In this document: positions 16,438-25,389 of the stretch, one piece after another
Layout: every line of letters starts with the position of its first letter
Position numbering within the stretch: the first letter of the stretch is position 1
Source of the DNA: Pseudomonas fluorescens
GTDB taxonomy: Bacteria > Pseudomonadota > Gammaproteobacteria > Pseudomonadales > Pseudomonadaceae
Reading direction: 5' to 3'
DNA length: 64,000 nt
NCBI RefSeq assembly: GCF_001648775.1
Contig: NZ_LVEJ01000021.1
Span: 1 to 64,000 of the forward strand
Program-made: the position numbers and the translations under genes
The notes under the pieces: generated by a model
The model's database searches: none
Seen by the model: only the letters and a program-made list of their open reading frames with translations
Told to the model about the DNA's origin: nothing

Positions 16438-16812
16438 TCAATCGTCGAGGGCCTGCACGCGAACCCGTGCGGTGCCGTTGCGCAGCATGCCAAGCTGCTC
16501 GGCGGCTTCGCGGGACACGTCGATCAGGCGCCCGCGGGTGTGCGGGCCGCGGTCGTTGATACGGACCACGACGGATTCATCGTTTTTCAGATTGGTGACC
16601 TTCACCCGCGTGCCGAAGGGCAGCTGGCGGTGGGCGGCGGTCAGGGAATTCTGGTTGAACGCTTCGCCACTGGCGGTGCGTTTACCGTGGTGTTTGGCAC
16701 CGTAATAAGAAGCGACGCCGGTCTGGTCGTAACCGTGCGGGTCGATGGTGTCGGTGCTGGCGCAACCGGCCAGCAAGGAGAGCAGGGCGCAGGCGCCGAG
16801 CAGACGTTTCAT
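16438..16812 (-). CDS. RlpA-like septal ring lipoprotein (DPBB domain)
   Basis: A 124-residue lipoprotein with signal peptide and lipobox LLAGC (Cys about residue 17). The mature part is one double-psi beta-barrel: GVASYYGAKHHGKRTASGE, TAAHRQLPFGTRVKVTN and the catalytic-type segment VRINDRGPHTRGRLIDVS. RlpA proteins are lytic transglycosylases acting on denuded glycan strands at the septum; this short form lacks the C-terminal SPOR domain of full RlpA, so it may act elsewhere in the periplasm. It is the first gene of a three-gene minus-strand group with the antiporter and the CMD protein. Confidence 0.85.
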   Translation of the reverse strand: MKRLLGACALLSLLAGCASTDTIDPHGYDQTGVASYYGAKHHGKRTASGEAFNQNSLTAAHRQLPFGTRVKVTNLKNDESVVVRINDRGPHTRGRLIDVSREAAEQLGMLRNGTARVRVQALDD

Positions 16813-16833
16813 TCGAAAGCTCCCAAATAACAA

Positions 16834-16923
16834 TGTGGGAGCGAGCCTGCTCGTGAAGAGGCCGTCACATTCAATATCGCTATTGGATGTCATGACGCTT
16901 TCGCGAGCAGGCTCGCTCCCACA
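16834..16923. repeat. REP doublet, long-spacer class
   Basis: GTGGGAGCGAGCCTGCTCGTGAAG and its inverse are separated by about 43 bp. It lies between gatB and the RlpA-like gene. One arm has a C-to-T change (TCGTGAAG). Confidence 0.8.
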
Positions 16924-16961
16924 GGGAATAGAGCCAGGCTTTGGATCTGGCTCCATTGTGG

Positions 16962-18407
16962 TCAGCCTTCGAGCTTGCTTTTCAGCAGTTCGTTCACTTG
17001 CTGCGGGTTGGCTTTGCCTTTCGACGCTTTCATCGCCTGGCCGACAAAGAAGCCGAACATCTTGCCGCGTTTGGCTTCATCCGCCGCACGATATTGTTCA
17101 ACTTGCTCGGCATTGGCCGCGAGCATTTCGTCGAGTACCGCCGAAATCGCGCCGCTGTCGGTAACCTGCTTCAGGCCGCGTTTTTCGATGATCTCGTCCG
17201 CGCTGCCTTCACCGTTGGCCATCGCTTCGAACACCACTTTGGCGATTTTGCCGGAGATGGTGTTGTCCTTGATGCGCTGCAGCATGCCGCCCAATAACTC
17301 GGCAGATACCGGCGACTCGTCGATGTCCAGGCCTTGCTTGTTGAGCAGGCTGCCCAACTCGACCATCACCCAGTTCGCCGCCAGTTTGGCGTCGCCGCCG
17401 ATGCTTGCGACTTTCTCGAAGTAATCGGCTTGCTCGCGGCTGGTGGCCAGGACGCTGGCGTCATAGACCGACAGACCGAATTGCTCCTGGAAGCGCTCGC
17501 GTTTTTGCGGTGGCAGTTCCGGCAGGGTGGCGCGCACTTCGCCGAGGAACGACTCTTCGATGACCACCGGCAGCAGGTCCGGATCGGGGAAGTAACGGTA
17601 GTCGTTGGCTTCCTCTTTTGAACGCATCGGACGGGTTTCGTCCTTGTTCGGATCGTACAGGCGGGTCTGCTGGATCACTTTGCCGCCGTCTTCGATCAGC
17701 TCGATCTGACGCTGGATCTCGGAGTTGATCGCCTTCTCGATGAAGCGGAACGAGTTGACGTTCTTGATCTCGCAGCGCGTGCCGAATTCAACCTGGCCTT
17801 TCGGACGGATCGACACGTTGCAGTCGCAACGCAGCGAACCTTCGGCCATGTTGCCGTCGCAGATGCCCAGGTAACGCACCAGCGCGTGGATCGCCTTGAC
17901 GTAAGCCACGGCTTCCTTGGCGCTGCGCATGTCCGGTTCGGAAACGATTTCCAGCAGCGGCGTGCCGGCACGGTTCAGGTCGATGCCGGTGGCACCGTTG
18001 AATTCTTCGTGCAGGCTCTTGCCGGCGTCTTCTTCCAGGTGTGCGCGGGTGATGCCGACACGTTTGACGGTGCCGTCTTCCAGCGCGATGTCCAGGTGGC
18101 CTTTGCCAACAATCGGCAATTCCATCTGGCTGATCTGGTAGCCCTTCGGCAGATCCGGGTAGAAATAGTTTTTACGGGCGAACACGTTGTGCTGACCGAT
18201 CTCGGCGTCAATCGCCAGACCGAACATCACGGCCATGCGCACGGCTTCCTGGTTCAGCACCGGCAACACGCCGGGCATGCCCAGATCGATCAGGCTGGCC
18301 TGGGTGTTCGGCTCGGAACCGAATGTGGTGGAACTACCGGAAAAGATTTTCGACCGGGTAGTGAGCTGAGTGTGAATCTCCAGCCCGATCACGACTTCCC
18401 ATTGCAT
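16962..18407 (-). CDS. gatB: Aspartyl/glutamyl-tRNA amidotransferase subunit B
   Basis: The 481-residue B subunit of GatCAB, which activates and transamidates Glu-tRNA(Gln) and/or Asp-tRNA(Asn). It begins with the family signature WEVVIGLEIHTQL and SGSSTTFG, contains the cradle-domain motifs LDLGMPGVLPVLN-like (here IDLGMPGVLPVLNQEAV) and RAGTPLLEIVSEPD, the zinc/cysteine segment RCDCNVSIRPKG, and ends with the YqeY-like tail (about 330-481). It is last in the gatC-gatA-gatB operon, 10 bp after gatA. Confidence 0.97.
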   Translation of the reverse strand: MQWEVVIGLEIHTQLTTRSKIFSGSSTTFGSEPNTQASLIDLGMPGVLPVLNQEAVRMAVMFGLAIDAEIGQHNVFARKNYFYPDLPKGYQISQMELPIVGKGHLDIALEDGTVKRVGITRAHLEEDAGKSLHEEFNGATGIDLNRAGTPLLEIVSEPDMRSAKEAVAYVKAIHALVRYLGICDGNMAEGSLRCDCNVSIRPKGQVEFGTRCEIKNVNSFRFIEKAINSEIQRQIELIEDGGKVIQQTRLYDPNKDETRPMRSKEEANDYRYFPDPDLLPVVIEESFLGEVRATLPELPPQKRERFQEQFGLSVYDASVLATSREQADYFEKVASIGGDAKLAANWVMVELGSLLNKQGLDIDESPVSAELLGGMLQRIKDNTISGKIAKVVFEAMANGEGSADEIIEKRGLKQVTDSGAISAVLDEMLAANAEQVEQYRAADEAKRGKMFGFFVGQAMKASKGKANPQQVNELLKSKLEG

Positions 18408-18417
18408 GTGTGTCTCC

Positions 18418-19869
18418 TCAGAAGCCGGTTGGGGTGCGGGTGTGCCAGTCAGTGTTCAACTGATACTGGTGCGCAACATTGAGCAAACGGCCTTCCTGGA
18501 AATACGGCGCGAGCAACTGCACGCCCACCGGCAGACCGTCGACAAAACCGGCCGGCATCGACAGGCCCGGCAGGCCCGCGAGGTTGGCGGTGATGGTGTA
18601 GACGTCTTCCAGATAGGCCGCGACCGGGTCGCTGTTCTTCGCGCCAAGCTTCCAGGCCGGGTTCGGCGTGGTTGGGCCGAGGATGATGTCGACTTCATTA
18701 AAGGCAGCCATGAAGTCGTTCTTCACCAGGCGACGGATCTTCTGCGCTTTCAGGTAGTAGGCGTCGTAGTAACCCGCGGACAGCGCGTAGGCACCGACCA
18801 TGATCCGGCGCTGCACTTCCGCGCCGAAGCCTTCGCCACGGGAGCGTTTGTACAGGTCGATCAGGTCTTTCGGGTGCTCGCAGCGATGGCCGAAACGCAC
18901 GCCGTCGAAACGCGACAGGTTGGAGGAGGCTTCTGCCGGCGCGATCACGTAGTACGCGGGAATCGCGTGCTGCATGTTCGGCAGGCTGATTTCCTTGATC
19001 ACGGCACCGAGCTTCTGCAGCTCTTTAATGCTGTTCTGGATCAGCTCGGCGATGCGCGGATCGAGACCGGCGCTGAAGTATTCCTTCGGCACACCGATGC
19101 GCAGGCCTTGCAGCGAATCGCCGAGGCTGGCGGAGTAATCCGGCACCGGCTCATCGATGCTGGTCGAGTCGTTCTGATCGAAGCCGGCCATACCTTGCAA
19201 CAAAATGGCGCAGTCTTCGGCAGTGCGTGCCAGCGGGCCACCCTGATCGAGGCTGGAGGCATAAGCGATCATGCCCCAGCGCGAAACGCGACCGTAGGTC
19301 GGTTTCAGGCCGGTGAGGTTGGTGAAGGCCGCCGGCTGACGGATCGAGCCGCCAGTGTCGGTCGCCGTCGCCGCTGGCAACAGACGCGCGGCAACCGCCG
19401 CCGCCGAACCACCGGACGAACCGCCCGGTACGTGTTCCAGGTTCCACGGGTTTTTCACCGCACCGTACCAGCTCGACTCGTTGGCCGAACCCATGGCGAA
19501 TTCGTCCATGTTGGTCTTGCCCAGGGTCACGGCGCCGGCAGCAGCCAGCTTCGCAACGACCGTGGCGTCGTACGGGGCTTTGAAGTTGTCGAGCATCTTC
19601 GAGCCGCAGCTGGTGCGAATGCCCTGGGTGCAGAACAGGTCTTTGTGAGCGATCGGCGCGCCAAGCAGGGCGCCACTCTCACCGTTGGCGCGGCGGGCAT
19701 CGGCGGCTTTCGCCTGCTCGATGGCCAGCGCTTCGGTGAGGCTGATGAAACTGTTGAGCTGCGGATCGAGCTGGGTGATACGCGCCAGCAGGACTTTGGT
19801 CAGCTCTTCGGAGGAAAACTTTTTATCGGCGAGACCGCGGGCGATCTCGGCCAGAGTCATTTGATGCAT
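18418..19869 (-). CDS. gatA: Aspartyl/glutamyl-tRNA amidotransferase subunit A
   Basis: The 483-residue amidase subunit of GatCAB, which releases ammonia from glutamine for transamidation. The Ser-cisSer-Lys catalytic triad is visible: Lys in GAPIAHKDLFC, the first Ser in PGGSSGGSAAAVAA and the nucleophile region TATDTGGSIRQPA. The C-terminal part has GPTTPNPAWKLG and LSMPAGFVDGLPVGVQL. It follows gatC by 16 bp and is co-transcribed with gatB. Confidence 0.97.
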   Translation of the reverse strand: MHQMTLAEIARGLADKKFSSEELTKVLLARITQLDPQLNSFISLTEALAIEQAKAADARRANGESGALLGAPIAHKDLFCTQGIRTSCGSKMLDNFKAPYDATVVAKLAAAGAVTLGKTNMDEFAMGSANESSWYGAVKNPWNLEHVPGGSSGGSAAAVAARLLPAATATDTGGSIRQPAAFTNLTGLKPTYGRVSRWGMIAYASSLDQGGPLARTAEDCAILLQGMAGFDQNDSTSIDEPVPDYSASLGDSLQGLRIGVPKEYFSAGLDPRIAELIQNSIKELQKLGAVIKEISLPNMQHAIPAYYVIAPAEASSNLSRFDGVRFGHRCEHPKDLIDLYKRSRGEGFGAEVQRRIMVGAYALSAGYYDAYYLKAQKIRRLVKNDFMAAFNEVDIILGPTTPNPAWKLGAKNSDPVAAYLEDVYTITANLAGLPGLSMPAGFVDGLPVGVQLLAPYFQEGRLLNVAHQYQLNTDWHTRTPTGF

Positions 19870-19885
19870 TGCAGGCTCTTTCCCT

Positions 19886-20173
19886 TTAGTCGATGACTTT
19901 CGGAACCAGATACAGGCCGTTTTCGACCGCTGGTGCGATGGACTGGTAGGCCTCGCGGTGATTGGTCTCGGTCACAACGTCGGCGCGCAGGCGCTGACTG
20001 GCTTCCAGCGGGTGGGCCAGAGGCTCGATTCCGTCGGTATTAACAGCCTGCATTTCGTCGACCAGACCGAGAATGCTGTTGAGGGCGGAAGTAATGTGTG
20101 GAAGATCGGCATCATTGAGGCCAAGGCAGGCCAGATGAGCGATTTTTTCCACGTCGGAGCGTTCTAGCGCCAT
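19886..20173 (-). CDS. gatC: Aspartyl/glutamyl-tRNA amidotransferase subunit C
   Basis: The 95-residue C subunit that wraps around GatA and stabilises the complex with GatB. Typical segments are DVEKIAHLACLGLNDAD, LNSILGLVDEMQAVNTDGIEPLAHP and the C-terminal FLVPKVI-like end (here LYLVPKVID). It is the promoter-proximal gene of the operon and diverges from mreB across 211 bp. Confidence 0.95.
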   Translation of the reverse strand: MALERSDVEKIAHLACLGLNDADLPHITSALNSILGLVDEMQAVNTDGIEPLAHPLEASQRLRADVVTETNHREAYQSIAPAVENGLYLVPKVID

Positions 20174-20311
20174 CGGGATTCTCCTGTGGAAAACAGAACG
20201 GACGGCGTCCGTGTGTTAGATTGTCGGAACACTACCGCACTTCTACGGTCATAAGGCCGCGATTGTGGGGCTTGGTGCACAGAAAAGCGGCCAATTTAAC
20301 ATATTGGCGCC

Positions 20312-20340
20312 TTGCCCAAAATCCCTGTCGTTGTTAGAGT
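20312..20340 (+). promoter_or_regulatory. Candidate mreB promoter
   Basis: TTGCCC (20312-20317) and TAGAGT (20335-20340) are spaced by 17 bp and lie 45 bp before the mreB start codon. A reasonable sigma-70 match in the gatC-mreB divergent region. Confidence 0.45.
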
Positions 20341-20384
20341 TTGCCGCACTTTTTTACCCACGCGTTGCCTAGGGTCCCTTTCCC

Positions 20385-21422
20385 ATGTTCAAGAAACTGC
20401 GTGGCATGTTTTCCAGCGATCTTTCCATTGACCTGGGCACTGCCAACACCCTTATTTACGTGCGCGAGCGCGGTATCGTCCTGAATGAGCCATCGGTTGT
20501 GGCCATTCGGACACACGGTAACCAGAAAAGTGTCGTTGCTGTCGGCACCGAAGCCAAGCGCATGCTCGGCCGTACGCCGGGCAACATTGCTGCCATTCGT
20601 CCGATGAAGGACGGCGTGATCGCCGACTTCAGCGTCTGCGAAAAGATGCTGCAATACTTTATTAACAAGGTTCACGAAAACAGCTTTCTGCAGCCTAGCC
20701 CTCGTGTGCTGATCTGCGTTCCATGCAAATCCACTCAGGTTGAGCGTCGTGCCATCCGTGAATCGGCCCTTGGTGCCGGTGCGCGTGAAGTGTTCCTGAT
20801 CGAAGAGCCAATGGCTGCTGCGATCGGTGCCGGCCTGCCGGTTGAAGAAGCACGCGGCTCGATGGTCGTGGATATCGGTGGTGGTACCACTGAAATCGCG
20901 CTGATCTCCCTGAACGGTGTGGTTTATGCCGAATCCGTGCGCGTTGGCGGCGACCGCTTCGACGAAGCGATCATCACTTATGTACGTCGTAACTACGGCA
21001 GCCTGATCGGTGAATCCACCGCTGAGCGCATCAAGCAGGAAATCGGCACGGCCTACCCGGGCGGCGAAGTTCGCGAAGTCGACGTTCGCGGTCGCAACCT
21101 GGCCGAAGGCGTTCCACGCGCATTCACCCTGAACTCCAACGAAGTGCTGGAAGCTCTGCAAGAGTCCCTGGCCACTATCGTTCAGGCTGTGAAAAGCGCC
21201 CTGGAGCAATCGCCGCCGGAACTGGCTTCCGACATCGCCGAGCGTGGCCTGGTGCTGACCGGTGGTGGCGCGCTGCTGCGTGACCTCGACAAGTTGCTGG
21301 CGCAGGAAACCGGTCTGCCGGTGATCGTTGCCGAAGATCCGCTGACCTGTGTTGCTCGCGGCGGTGGCCGTGCATTGGAAATGATGGATAAACACACCAT
21401 GGACCTGCTCTCCAGCGAATAA
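20385..21422 (+). CDS. mreB: Rod shape-determining protein MreB
   Basis: The 345-residue bacterial actin homologue that forms membrane-associated filaments guiding the elongasome. Actin-fold motifs are present: phosphate 1 DLGTANTLIYV near residue 13, phosphate 2 DIGGGTTEIALISL near 165, and the adenosine segment LTGGGALLRDLD near 290. An N-terminal amphipathic stretch (MFKKLRGMF) suits membrane attachment. It starts the mreBCD cluster; a strong hairpin lies between mreB and mreC, which may lower expression of the downstream genes. Confidence 0.98.
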   Translation: MFKKLRGMFSSDLSIDLGTANTLIYVRERGIVLNEPSVVAIRTHGNQKSVVAVGTEAKRMLGRTPGNIAAIRPMKDGVIADFSVCEKMLQYFINKVHENSFLQPSPRVLICVPCKSTQVERRAIRESALGAGAREVFLIEEPMAAAIGAGLPVEEARGSMVVDIGGGTTEIALISLNGVVYAESVRVGGDRFDEAIITYVRRNYGSLIGESTAERIKQEIGTAYPGGEVREVDVRGRNLAEGVPRAFTLNSNEVLEALQESLATIVQAVKSALEQSPPELASDIAERGLVLTGGGALLRDLDKLLAQETGLPVIVAEDPLTCVARGGGRALEMMDKHTMDLLSSE

Positions 21423-21454
21423 GTGCTGGGTTGCATTACATGGGTGAGCGCGCA

Positions 21455-21478
21455 GGCAGCACTTTGCAGTGCTGCCTG
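21455..21478 (+). terminator. Hairpin between mreB and mreC
   Basis: A perfect 10-bp stem, AGGCAGCACT (21455-21464) and AGTGCTGCCT (21469-21478), with a TTGC loop. The downstream sequence GTTGGCGTTTATC is only partly T-rich, so it may be a leaky terminator or an mRNA-processing/stability element that sets a high mreB:mreC ratio. Confidence 0.55.
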
Positions 21479-21563
21479 TTGGCGTTTATCTTCTGTCAGT
21501 CTTCATCCAGGCCGGTTTGATGCCGTATGAATAAACAGAACATTTGCCTGGGAGGAGCGGCTT

Positions 21564-22673
21564 ATTAAACCGCTTTTCGCCAAGGGCCCTTCGTTGGGCG
21601 TGCGCCTGTTGGTGCTGGCCGTGCTATCGGTCGCGCTGATGGTGGTCGATGCCCGCTTCGACCTGCTCAAACCCGCGCGCAAACAAGCGTCGCTGGTGCT
21701 GATGGACGCCTACTGGATCACTGACCTGCCCGGACGTCTGTGGGAAGGGATTGCCAGCCAGTTCGGCAGCCGCACCGAGCTTGTCGCCGAAAACGAAAAA
21801 CTCAAGACCGAAAACCTGCTGCTGCAGGGGCGCATGCAAAAGCTTGCCGCCCTCACCGAGCAGAACGTTCGGCTGCGCGAGTTGCTCAATTCTTCTGCGC
21901 TGGTCAATGAGAAGGTCGAAGTGGCCGAGTTGATCGGCATGGACCCCAATCCCTTCACCCATCGCATCATCATCAATAAAGGTGAGCGCGACGGCGTGGT
22001 GCTCGGTCAACCGGTGCTCGATGCGCGCGGCTTGATGGGGCAGGTGGTCGAGTTGATGCCTTACACCTCGCGTGTATTGCTGTTGACCGACACCACTCAC
22101 AGTATTCCTGTACAGGTGAACCGCAATGGTCTGCGGGCGATTGCCAGCGGCACCGGCAACCCGGAGCGCCTTGAACTGCGCCACGTCGCCGACACGGCGG
22201 ATATCAAGGAAGGCGATCTGCTGGTCAGCTCCGGTCTGGGTCAGCGCTTCCCGGCGGGTTACCCGGTCGCCACGGTGAAAGAAGTCATTCACGATTCCGG
22301 TCAGCCTTTTGCCATCGTGCGTGCGGTGCCGACTGCCGCGTTGAACCGCAGCCGCTACCTGTTGCTGGTATTCAGCGACAATCGCACGGCCGAAGAGCGC
22401 GTCAACGACGCGGCGCAAGCTCAGGAAAATCTTGATGCCTTTGGCGGCGGGCCAATCATTCCGGCCACCGTGCCGAAAACCGTGACCCCGCCTGTCGCAG
22501 CGCCAACCCCTGCGCCGGCTGCCACGCCTGCTGCACCTGCTGCTGCGGCGGCGAAACCGCCGGCGAGCAAACCGCCAGCGGCGGCCAGCAAACCTCCAGC
22601 TGCCCAGCCGGCGGCGCGACCCGCGGCGAAACCGCCGGTCAGTGTCCCGGCCACAACCGGGAGACAAGAATAA
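21564..22673 (+). CDS. mreC: Rod shape-determining protein MreC
   Basis: A bitopic elongasome protein with one N-terminal membrane helix (about 15-30), a coiled coil (about 70-105, ENEKLKTENLLLQGRMQKL), and the periplasmic beta-domain pair (about 120-280, VLDARGLMGQVVELMPYTSRVLLLTD). Family N-termini read MxKPLFAKGPSLGVRLL, and that sequence continues upstream to ATT 21564, which sits 6 nt after GGGAGGAG; no ATG, GTG or TTG precedes KPLFAKGPS in frame. TTG 21594 is the alternative and would drop ten conserved residues. Residues after about 300 form a low-complexity Ala/Pro/Lys tail. It overlaps mreD by 1 nt. Confidence 0.9.
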   Translation: MKPLFAKGPSLGVRLLVLAVLSVALMVVDARFDLLKPARKQASLVLMDAYWITDLPGRLWEGIASQFGSRTELVAENEKLKTENLLLQGRMQKLAALTEQNVRLRELLNSSALVNEKVEVAELIGMDPNPFTHRIIINKGERDGVVLGQPVLDARGLMGQVVELMPYTSRVLLLTDTTHSIPVQVNRNGLRAIASGTGNPERLELRHVADTADIKEGDLLVSSGLGQRFPAGYPVATVKEVIHDSGQPFAIVRAVPTAALNRSRYLLLVFSDNRTAEERVNDAAQAQENLDAFGGGPIIPATVPKTVTPPVAAPTPAPAATPAAPAAAAAKPPASKPPAAASKPPAAQPAARPAAKPPVSVPATTGRQE

Positions 22674-23164
22674 TGGTCGGCGCTACTGCATCGCGAAACG
22701 GCTGGATTGTCTGGCTGACGTTTCTCATTGGCATCTTGCTCAGCGTATCGCCATTGCCAGTGTTCATGGAAATCCTGCGTCCGCTCTGGCTGGCCTTGCT
22801 CCTGACATTCTGGGCCTTGTACATGCCCCACACGGTCGGCATGGTCACGGCGTTTTGCCTGGGACTTGCCGAAGACGTGTTGCAAGGCGATCTGCTCGGT
22901 CAAAACGCCTTGATCCTGACCCTGATCACTTTCCTCGTGTTGTCGTTGCAGCAACGCCTGCGGATGTTTCCGATGTGGCAGCAATGCTTGGTGATTCTAG
23001 TGATCTTCGGCCTCGCGCAACTGGTGCAGTTGTGGCTCAGCGCCTTGACCGGCAACCGTCAGCCGACGCTGGCGCTGGTCCTTCCGGCACTGGTCAGTGC
23101 CTTGCTCTGGCCTTGGGTCAGCTTCGCTTTGCGTGGATTGCGCCGCCGCTACAAAATCAATTGA
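22673..23164 (+). CDS. mreD: Rod shape-determining protein MreD
   Basis: A 163-residue membrane protein with about five helices (WIVWLTFLIGILLSVSPL is the first) that works with MreC and RodA in cylindrical wall synthesis. The conserved PLWLALLLTFWALYMPH-like and FCLGLAEDVLQGDLLGQNAL motifs identify the family. Its start overlaps the mreC stop by one base (TAATG), so translation is coupled. Confidence 0.95.
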   Translation: MVGATASRNGWIVWLTFLIGILLSVSPLPVFMEILRPLWLALLLTFWALYMPHTVGMVTAFCLGLAEDVLQGDLLGQNALILTLITFLVLSLQQRLRMFPMWQQCLVILVIFGLAQLVQLWLSALTGNRQPTLALVLPALVSALLWPWVSFALRGLRRRYKIN

Positions 23165-23201
23165 TCCGGTGAAGCAAGGCACTGAACAGGGAGATGTTTT
23201 G

Positions 23202-23798
23202 ATGAAGCCGCTTTACCTCGCCTCCGGATCGCCACGTCGACGTGAACTGCTCACGCAGATAGGCGTTCCGTTCTCCGCCATCAGCGCGGATATCGATGAA
23301 ACCCCATTACCCGAAGAACCACCTTCGGCCTATGTCGAACGCCTCGCGCGCGGCAAGGCCGAGGCCGGTCGGCGCACGCTCGTGTCCGCTCAGCCGTTCT
23401 GCGTGCTGGGTGCCGACACCGCCGTGGTGCTTGACGGCAAAATTCTTGGCAAACCGGTGGACGAAGCCGATGCATGCGCCATGCTGATGATGTTGTCCGG
23501 CAAGGAACATGAAGTGCTGACCGCCATCGCCGTGCTTGAAGGTGAGCGCTGCGAGTCGCGGGTGGTGCGCAGCCTGGTGCGGTTTCGGCGTATCGGTGCT
23601 GCAGAAGCTGCCGCCTATTGGGCCAGTGGCGAGCCGCGCGACAAGGCCGGCGGTTATGGCATTCAGGGGCTCGGTGCGGTGTTTGTCGCCGGGCTCAATG
23701 GCAGTTATTCGGCCGTGGTCGGGCTGCCTGTTTGCGAAACCGCAGAACTGTTGGGCCATTTCGGCATACCCTGTTGGCAAAACCTGAACGCGCAATGA
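23202..23798 (+). CDS. maf: Maf/YhdE family nucleoside triphosphate pyrophosphatase
   Basis: A 198-residue house-cleaning pyrophosphatase, of the dTTP/UTP-acting YhdE class by its motifs. It has the N-terminal ASGSPRRRELL, the catalytic Asp region VLGADTAVVLDG, LGKPVDEADA and the C-terminal DKAGGYGIQGLGAVFV. It follows mreD by 37 bp with GGGAG upstream, consistent with co-transcription in the mreBCD-maf-rng block. Confidence 0.93.
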   Translation: MKPLYLASGSPRRRELLTQIGVPFSAISADIDETPLPEEPPSAYVERLARGKAEAGRRTLVSAQPFCVLGADTAVVLDGKILGKPVDEADACAMLMMLSGKEHEVLTAIAVLEGERCESRVVRSLVRFRRIGAAEAAAYWASGEPRDKAGGYGIQGLGAVFVAGLNGSYSAVVGLPVCETAELLGHFGIPCWQNLNAQ

Positions 23799-23856
23799 GC
23801 GTCGTACGAATCCAGATGCGGCCATTATCGTGAACATGCCTGAACGAGATCCTGCC

Positions 23857-25314
23857 ATGAGTGAAGAGATTCTGATCAACATCACGCCGATGGAGTCGCG
23901 CGTGGCGGTGGTCGAAAACGGTGTGCTGCAAGAAGTCCATGTCGAGCGCACGCAAAAGCGCGGGATCGTCGGCAACATCTATAAAGGCAAGATTGTTCGG
24001 GTTCTGCCGGGCATGCAGGCGGCGTTCGTCGATATCGGCCTGGACCGTGCCGCGTTCATTCACGCAGCGGAAATCTCCCTGCGCGAAGGGCCGGCGGTGG
24101 AAAGCATCAGTTCGCTGGTGCACGAAGGTCAGAGCCTGGTAGTGCAGGTCACCAAGGACCCGATCGGCTCCAAGGGCGCGCGATTGACCACGCAGTTGTC
24201 GATCCCCTCGCGCTATCTGGTGTACATGCCGCGCACGGCCCACGTCGGTATTTCCCTGAAAATCGAAGACGAAGCCGAGCGCGAACGCCTCAAGCAAGTG
24301 GTCAGCGATTGTGTCGCCAAGGAAGGGATCAAAGAGGCAGGCGGCTTCATCCTGCGCACCGCCGCCGAAGGCGCTGGCGCCGATGAAATCCTCATGGACA
24401 TCCGTTACCTGCGGCGCCTGTGGGATCAAATCAACGAGCAGATCAAAACCATTGCCGCGCCGAGCGTGATTTACGAAGACCTCGGTCTGGCGTTGCGCAC
24501 CTTGCGCGATCTGGTCAACCCGAAGATCGAGAAAATCCGCATCGATTCCCGGGAAACCTTCCAGAAAACCACGCAGTTCGTCGCGGAGTTGATGCCAGAG
24601 ATCGCCGACCGTCTGGAACATTATCCGGGCGAACGACCGATTTTCGACCTGTATGGCGTCGAAGACGAAATCCAGAAAGCCCTGGAACGTAAAGTGCCGT
24701 TGAAGTCTGGCGGTTATCTGGTGGTCGATCCGGCGGAAGCCATGACCACCATCGACGTGAATACCGGGGCGTTCGTCGGCCATCGAAATCTTGAAGAGAC
24801 CATCTTCAAGACCAATCTGGAAGCCGCCACCGCGATTGCCCGACAGATGCGTCTGCGCAATCTCGGCGGGATCATCATCATCGATTTCATCGACATGGAA
24901 GATGAAGAGCATCAGCGTCAGGTCCTGCGGACCCTGGAAAAACAGCTGGAGCGTGACCACGCCAAGACCAACATCATCGGCATCACCGAGTTGGGCCTGG
25001 TGCAAATGACCCGCAAGCGCACCCGCGAAAGTCTTGAGCAAGTGCTCTGCGAGCCGTGCAGCAGTTGCCAGGGTCGCGGCAAATTGAAGACCGCAGAAAC
25101 CATATGTTACGAGATCTTCCGCGAGATTCTCCGCGAAGCCCGCGCCTATCAGGCCGAGGGCTATCGGGTGCTGGCGAACCAGAAAGTGGTCGATCGCCTG
25201 CTTGACGAAGAATCCGGTAACGTTGCCGAGCTTGAAGGGTTCATCGGTCGGACCATACGCTTCCAGGTCGAAACCATGTATTCCCAGGAACAATACGACG
25301 TGGTGCTGCTCTGA
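23857..25314 (+). CDS. rng: Ribonuclease G
   Basis: A 485-residue endoribonuclease of the RNase E/G family that matures 16S rRNA 5' ends and takes part in mRNA decay. An S1 domain (about 35-125, GNIYKGKIVRVLPGMQAAFVDIG) is followed by the DNase I-like catalytic region with TIDVNTGAFVG and IIIIDFIDM, and the zinc-link CEPCSSCQGRG. The family N-terminus MSEEILINITPMESRVA supports ATG 23857; GTG 23830 and ATG 23836 are in-frame alternatives. Confidence 0.95.
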   Translation: MSEEILINITPMESRVAVVENGVLQEVHVERTQKRGIVGNIYKGKIVRVLPGMQAAFVDIGLDRAAFIHAAEISLREGPAVESISSLVHEGQSLVVQVTKDPIGSKGARLTTQLSIPSRYLVYMPRTAHVGISLKIEDEAERERLKQVVSDCVAKEGIKEAGGFILRTAAEGAGADEILMDIRYLRRLWDQINEQIKTIAAPSVIYEDLGLALRTLRDLVNPKIEKIRIDSRETFQKTTQFVAELMPEIADRLEHYPGERPIFDLYGVEDEIQKALERKVPLKSGGYLVVDPAEAMTTIDVNTGAFVGHRNLEETIFKTNLEAATAIARQMRLRNLGGIIIIDFIDMEDEEHQRQVLRTLEKQLERDHAKTNIIGITELGLVQMTRKRTRESLEQVLCEPCSSCQGRGKLKTAETICYEIFREILREARAYQAEGYRVLANQKVVDRLLDEESGNVAELEGFIGRTIRFQVETMYSQEQYDVVLL

Positions 25315-25389
25315 TCACCTGCGTCACATTTATTCCACCGCGGCTGGCCTCAGCTTTTCGCAGTATTTTTGCCATGGGAGCCATCTGAC

